Source: Isoetes taiwanensis (lineage: Eukaryota; Streptophyta; Lycopodiopsida; Isoetales; Isoetaceae). From it: a DNA stretch of 64,000 nt. This document shows, piece after piece, positions 59,031 through 64,000 of this stretch. The position numbers and the translations under genes are program-made. The stretch covers positions 13,484,213 through 13,548,212 of the forward strand of contig JAJEKV010000038.1 of the NCBI GenBank assembly GCA_021234155.1, in the 5' to 3' direction. Each line of letters begins with the position of its first letter. Within the stretch, counting starts at the first letter, position 1. The notes beneath the pieces were generated by a model that was not told the origin of the DNA, ran no database searches, and was given only the letters and a program-made list of their open reading frames with translations.

Positions 59031-60089
59031 GAAAACCGCATCCGAGCATTCGCCTCGCCGCAGCGCCCTAAAGAACTGAGTCGTTCGATTCAGGTGCGTT
59101 CGATATGTCACTTCTCCAGCGGAGAGTAGCGCTGGTTGATCGTGAAATAAATGATCGTACCTATAAAGCAACCCGCGTGCTCCGCCGCCAATAATATCGC
59201 ATTCCACTCCAGCCCGGAGTTGTCACCAGATCTTGGACCCGTTTAAGTAACCGTTTATAATATTTTTTTTCAGCGATTGAGGGCAAGTTGCTGAATGCAT
59301 GAAGCGTGAATTCGACCATTTCTTCCTCCAACAGAGTAATGATAGCGATGTCCTCACGGTATGTTCCAACTTTTTCCTATCATTCGTGCCTTCCATCTTA
59401 ATCGCTTAGCGAATGTCGATGAAATAGACCACGATTCCAACCTTAATTGTGGCGCGAAGCTAATCAGCTAAAGAATCCCATTGAGCTATATTCAAGAACA
59501 CCACGCCGCTTATTATTAATAACCTGGTTTATTAAAAAGACCATAAAATACCATAGCAATCTTCCGCTCATGAAATTTCAAAACCCGTCAGCAGATGATT
59601 CAATAAACTGCAGGTCCGAGTTCCGCCAGAAATTGTGTTCCCATTTCTTCACCGAATATCCCTCCCATTAGGGAAGCCTGGTATTATTATTGGTGTGTTG
59701 CTACCCGTGAAATAAGAAACCGATATTTAAAATCTACTTTGTGGTGGAATTTGCTGAATGGCGCCAGTTTGAATGCGTTTCTCTGTGACTGATGCGACAT
59801 ACGCAATGCAGCAATGATTTTGATCGATTTCAACTTTGGTTTCATGATGTCATGGAATGGAAAGCCACAATTAACGTTGCTGAATACAGCATAAATCATA
59901 CATTTTTCCCAATTCTTCCATATTTTCAAAACATCAATATTTATTGAAATAGAGAGTTCCGCTTCCGGCTGGTTGCAGATTCTGGCGCCGGATTACTCTG
60001 GAATCTATGTCTTCGGCTACCGGCACCAGTTTGGTTTCCGCAATCACGTTCCATAGATCGGACCCAACGTTTATCATGATCCCGAGGAC
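59031..60089. other. Noisy stretch, origin not recognised
   Basis: No convincing match. In the mirror-image layout it should correspond to 51641-52199 and beyond, but I could not align the two. Confidence 0.35.
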
Positions 60090-63000
60090 GTCCAGCAGTA
60101 GCCCCCGCGATGCTCTGATGGTATTTCGGTAAAACTACGCGGTGGATCTCCTATTCATGAATAACGAGTATTTGATTTTGTCAATATATATAACGCTAAG
60201 AAAGTGCTGAAGGTCATCTTCGGATTTTGAGCAACCATAATTATTCGCCTTTGCAATGCGGGGATTTAATTTCACCAGGGTTACCAACAAATTTGAAGGC
60301 ACAATTCATGACTGGCCTTTAGGCGGCATTGCTTATTGTATAATGTACGTGAGATATGCCAGCGTAGGTTTTCACTGACCTGTGCTTTTGTAATACTCCA
60401 TGGATTTTGCCATTTGCCAACCTTAACTTCAGGCGTTCCCACATTGAAGAGAAAACCAATCAACCGACACCGGGAATAAACCGCAGACATAAGGCAGAAG
60501 TGGAGACAGATCGCTGAATAATTAGCCGAAATTTACCAAGCTGCATGGATGAAGCGAATAGGCCGCTGATTTGTTCTGGGGAGACTTATAGGGTATCGCA
60601 CCGGGGAGGAATAGTTTCCATAGATGGCGGTGAAGAAGCCGTCCGTAACATCCACAATACAGCATAGAGTCTACCATGATAACCGGAGTGAGCAGAAAAT
60701 GCCATCAGCGCAATGCCGATGACGTGCGTCAATCCCTAATTCTAAAATATCGCGATTGAATATCTTCCTTCGGCGCCTGATTTCGGAGCCGCCAATCCGA
60801 TGTCGCAAGAAGAACGGCGATTGCAACTTCTTGCCTGGCACGCGAGGACCTCATTGCCGCAATGTGATTGAGCCGCTAAAATCTAGATGACATATATTTG
60901 TTGGAGAGAGACTACATCTTCAAAGCCGAAAACGGCGAGAAAAACGCTCCTTTTGGTGATTCCCATTCAGAATTTCCAGACGGCCATTATAAAGATTTCC
61001 ATTATGATGGAGCCGCCTTGATGGCGAAAGTATCAGGAGAAAATGATCTGCCAGCGATTACCCCACCAGAGCCTTCCGAGGCCATTTCTGGTGAATTTCA
61101 AGTCACCGCATTTGAAATATGCAAAATGCGTTTCATTCAATGCAGGTGAAAGGCGAGGGCTGCGTACCGCTGCGGAAAGTGGTGGAAATGCATCAAAATG
61201 ACAGTAAACTTAAGAGCATCTTCAGCAGGATAAATTTTCATTCATCGTAACTGAAGCCGCTCTTTCAAAATCTCGAAACGCATTTCGACAAAATCAAGAG
61301 TAAATTGCTTTAGCCACCATAAAGATGGCTGAGAATCGACATCACTTTTCCAAATGCATACGCGCTGGCACCAAATTAGAGCGCCAATCCTTCCATTCGG
61401 CAAGCCTCAATCCAATCGCTGTTAAATACGATGATCACATTTTGATAATCTCATTGTGCCAGTTGATCCGCAAAGGCACGCCCAGCGTTCCCAGATTGGG
61501 CTGGCCGCATTGGCAGCGAAACCTTTAGCGTTTCACAAGACCTGCAATATACCTGGGCTTCTGCAATAAAACCTGATTTGCATCTGAATAAACCATAGGT
61601 CTGAAATTACAGCCAGTGCCCATTTTCGCTTCAAATACCGGCTTGAAGCCTGCAATACTGGCTATTTCGTGCCGCGACGCCCTTTTGAGTCCGGTGAACG
61701 AATCGGCTGATAGTGTCATAATCGTTCCGCTGAATTGCCGATATACGAAGATTTCACGCCTTCCGACGATCATTTCGATCCTGGAACGTTCGAGTCGGCA
61801 TTGGCTACGCCGATTCGCTGGTTAATAACGCCCTTTGGATTTCCTGGTTTATGAAGCTGGCATAGGTCGCTAATAATCGGCATGGATGATTAAATCGCCG
61901 CCAGATTTTGGTTATTAAGGTAAATGTGCCCCATAATAACGGCAGATTAGCGAAATTTTGGGAAGAAAATTAAGAATAAAGTACCGATCCACATAGAAAA
62001 TGGACGGCGCGAACTGAGTGAGGAGATGAAAACAGCATTATGTAATGTTGATGGCTATCCCTTTGAATTCTGGAATAATTTTGGCTGGAAGATCTTTGCG
62101 CTTTGATTTTGAGTCGCATCTGCGACGAAGTCAAATAGTAAAGAATGGAAGACGTCTCGGGTTTGAAGCGTATTCCATGGAACTCGGCTGCCAGACCTTC
62201 ATTGAGTTTTACAAATTGAGAATTATCATATTGGGAGAGATCGCTTTGACCTTCCGTGCGTTTGAAAACGGTTAGAAGGAATGTTCCGGCATTGAACGAT
62301 AGCCCGTAACCCGAAAAATTTGTTTATTACCGTAAACAAACGGAACTGAAGTGCGAACTTATTTGCTAATAAAGCCGTGATATGTTTTGAGCTGTTCCGC
62401 ATTTTGTAGTTTTGTCGCGAAATGATGCCGTGCCATATTTACCTCAAAGCGGCCTGTAACATCATAGTAGGTACTTCAAATCAATCTTCGCTCGAAACGA
62501 GCCAATCCTTGGTGGAAAGGTATGGTTTATCGCTAAATACCGTACCGCAGGCGAATATGCTCTACTATCGCTACCTATTCATTGTCCGAGCTGTTTCAGA
62601 TCTAAACTCGTTGAAATTCAATATTATTATTCGTCTTTTTCGCCAATGGTTGCGCTTTGCCGATGATGGAATTGACTATTTTCCATATGCGCGAAACCAT
62701 TGTGTGAGTCTGACGTTCATCATTCGCGCTTCATCCAATCCGGTGGAAGCGATGAATACGATGATAGACCGTTTATTCTTAACTCAATTTCGATTTATCG
62801 GCACAGCGAAAATCTGGTTACGATGTTGGTGAAGATCATAAACTGAACGCAAGGCGAATGCCGCACGGCCAGACGCAGTAATGGCAGACGAATGGAGTGC
62901 CGCCGCGGTATAGATGTAATGGAGTGTTGAGTTATCAGTCGGTCGCATACAGTGAACAATAGAAAGAAAGCATGAAGTATTAGCATGGTTCTATCGATGG

Positions 63001-63650
63001 TTTATGAAGTTTCATTTTGAATGCATGGTCAGCCCCGGAATGCATTTCAATATGTCCCCGCTGGTAATGAGCAAATCGTATTTATTTGTTTCCTTGGTTC
63101 AGAGTGTTCGAAGAGGAAACATTTTTCCCATTTCGTCCATCTTAAAATTCCAGTGCGCGATCCGGCGACGTAAGCCTACATGTCGTCCGGATCGGCGGTG
63201 ATCCATGCGCAAACTACCTGACGGCTGGTAGAATTTTGATATAAAAGTTCATAAGGTATTCTTGCCAGTTAAAAACCGTTATGCTGAACTGGCTGCTGAA
63301 GGGATAAAACTCACCAAACTTTGCCGAATAACGCAATAATTCTGTTTTCGGCGAACTCTATTTCATTGATGTACCAGTTTCATAAACCGTACCCTTTGTC
63401 TTCGGAGAAAATGACCAAGTGAGTCCACCCTTTGAAAATTATTCGTCTTTTGATGCGTTCGCCAATATGAGTCAGTTTCGATGATGTCCTCTATTTTCCG
63501 ACCAGCGCTAACCGCAACCCTAAAATGGCTACAAAGATGATACGGATTATAGGCATTTTCAGTATTTTTCCCCATCTGAAGGAGACGCATGGAGGTTTAT
63601 ATTTGAACTCTAAGAGGCCCTAAACCCCATCTCTTGAGACCTTCGTGAAC
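60090..63650 (-). repeat. Noisy inverted copy of 47930-51640
   Basis: Mirror image in correct order. It holds inverted 39-kb-like spacer (GGATCTCCTATTC, CAATATATATAACG; 60140-60290), LRR (CTCCATGG, 60400; GTTGGAGAGA, 60900; GCTCTTTCAAAATC, 61260), the 76-bp-duplication spacer (AATAAACCATAGGTC, 61585; CCCTTTGGATTTCC, 61830), the second LRR (TTTTGAGTCGCATC, 62107), AGATAGACC-like ATGATAGACCG (62762), GTGTTCGAAGAGGAAACATT (63104), GTGATCCATG (63200), GTGAGTCCACCCTTTGAAA (63420) and TTGAACTCTAAGAGGCCCTA (63604) ending at the telomere-like patch. Confidence 0.88.
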
Positions 63651-64000
63651 CCATTCGGGAACATGTGGACCGCTGGAGTGATTTCGAGCACGATATGAAA
63701 GCAATTGCGAGTAACGGCGCGACCTGGCGAGATAGTTTTGGTCGTGAAACCAAGTGATAAACCATTTTTACGAACAGTGATGAACTGCAGTTATTCGACT
63801 TTGCGAATCAAGGTACCTTACGCTTTGCGTCGCGATAGATACTTTCGGCGTATTGCTCTTGTCATCGGTCATATGGCGCAATAGTGAAGATGATGCAACC
63901 TATAATAGCGGATTGGTAAAATTATGGAAGAAATGAAGCCATTGAGGCAAACCACCGTATTTAATTGTGTTAAAAGAGACAAAATCTCTATGATGCACAT
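63651..64000. other. End of window, noisy, not assigned
   Basis: Expected from the mirror layout to correspond to about 47930 downward, but matches are too weak to state. Confidence 0.3.

Noticed and set aside
53861-64000. Many short open frames with bacterial-like codon texture, suggesting a bacterial insert or a new gene system
   Set aside because: Most of the stretch aligns by ordered landmarks to the inverted tandem unit. No frame has a recognisable domain, operon spacing or ribosome-binding pattern.

Overview
The window looks like nuclear DNA of a land plant. The evidence is TTTAGGG-type telomere-like repeats, a degenerate plant Dof zinc finger, leucine-rich-repeat (LRR) and pentatricopeptide (PPR) pseudogenes, a Ty3/gypsy chromovirus remnant with a TATA-containing LTR, plant-type LINEs, a tRNA-derived SINE, a hAT-type MITE and Helitron-like 3' ends. 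The species cannot be named from this. There are no bacterial operons, CRISPR arrays or rRNA genes.

Layout. A unit of about 9 kb is repeated head to tail. Copy 1 is 1-9239, copy 2 is 9240-18173 and copy 3 is 18174-25837 (truncated). A partial copy 3b (26528-31170) is filled with retroelement insertions. A non-repeat spacer follows (31171-41067) with a 5'-truncated LINE, a PPR pseudogene, a GGA microsatellite and small tandem repeats. Copy 4 runs 41068-49765, then a short spacer with a 76-bp duplication, then an extra LRR piece (50228-51300). In order, a full unit holds: an antisense ankyrin-like exon, a divergently placed Dof-like gene, its 3' flank, a 34-bp minisatellite, a chromovirus remnant plus 3' LTR, exon-like pieces of an unrecognised gene, a telomere-like patch, a Helitron-like 3' end, and a frameshifted LRR pseudogene. 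The only complete Dof-like reading frame is in copy 2. Copy 1 carries a 216-bp hAT MITE in the gene, copy 3 is a scrambled mixture of filled and empty alleles, and copy 4 is deleted.

The last 13 kb (about 50850-64000) resembles CpG-rich bacterial DNA at first sight, but it is a very noisy version of the same repeat. It is first in forward orientation (to about 51640) and then mostly inverted. The stretch 60090-63650 mirrors 47930-51640 piece by piece, including a junction found nowhere else. I take this to be an inverted (fold-back or chimeric) low-quality long-read contig end rather than a new system.

Differences between the otherwise near-identical copies cluster at CAG/CTG trinucleotides (CTG to CG or CCG, CAG to CG or AA). 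That is the pattern expected if cytosines methylated in CHG context were miscalled. The array is therefore probably heavily CHG-methylated DNA, and many apparent frameshifts are unsafe. All homology statements come from reading by eye; no alignment was run.
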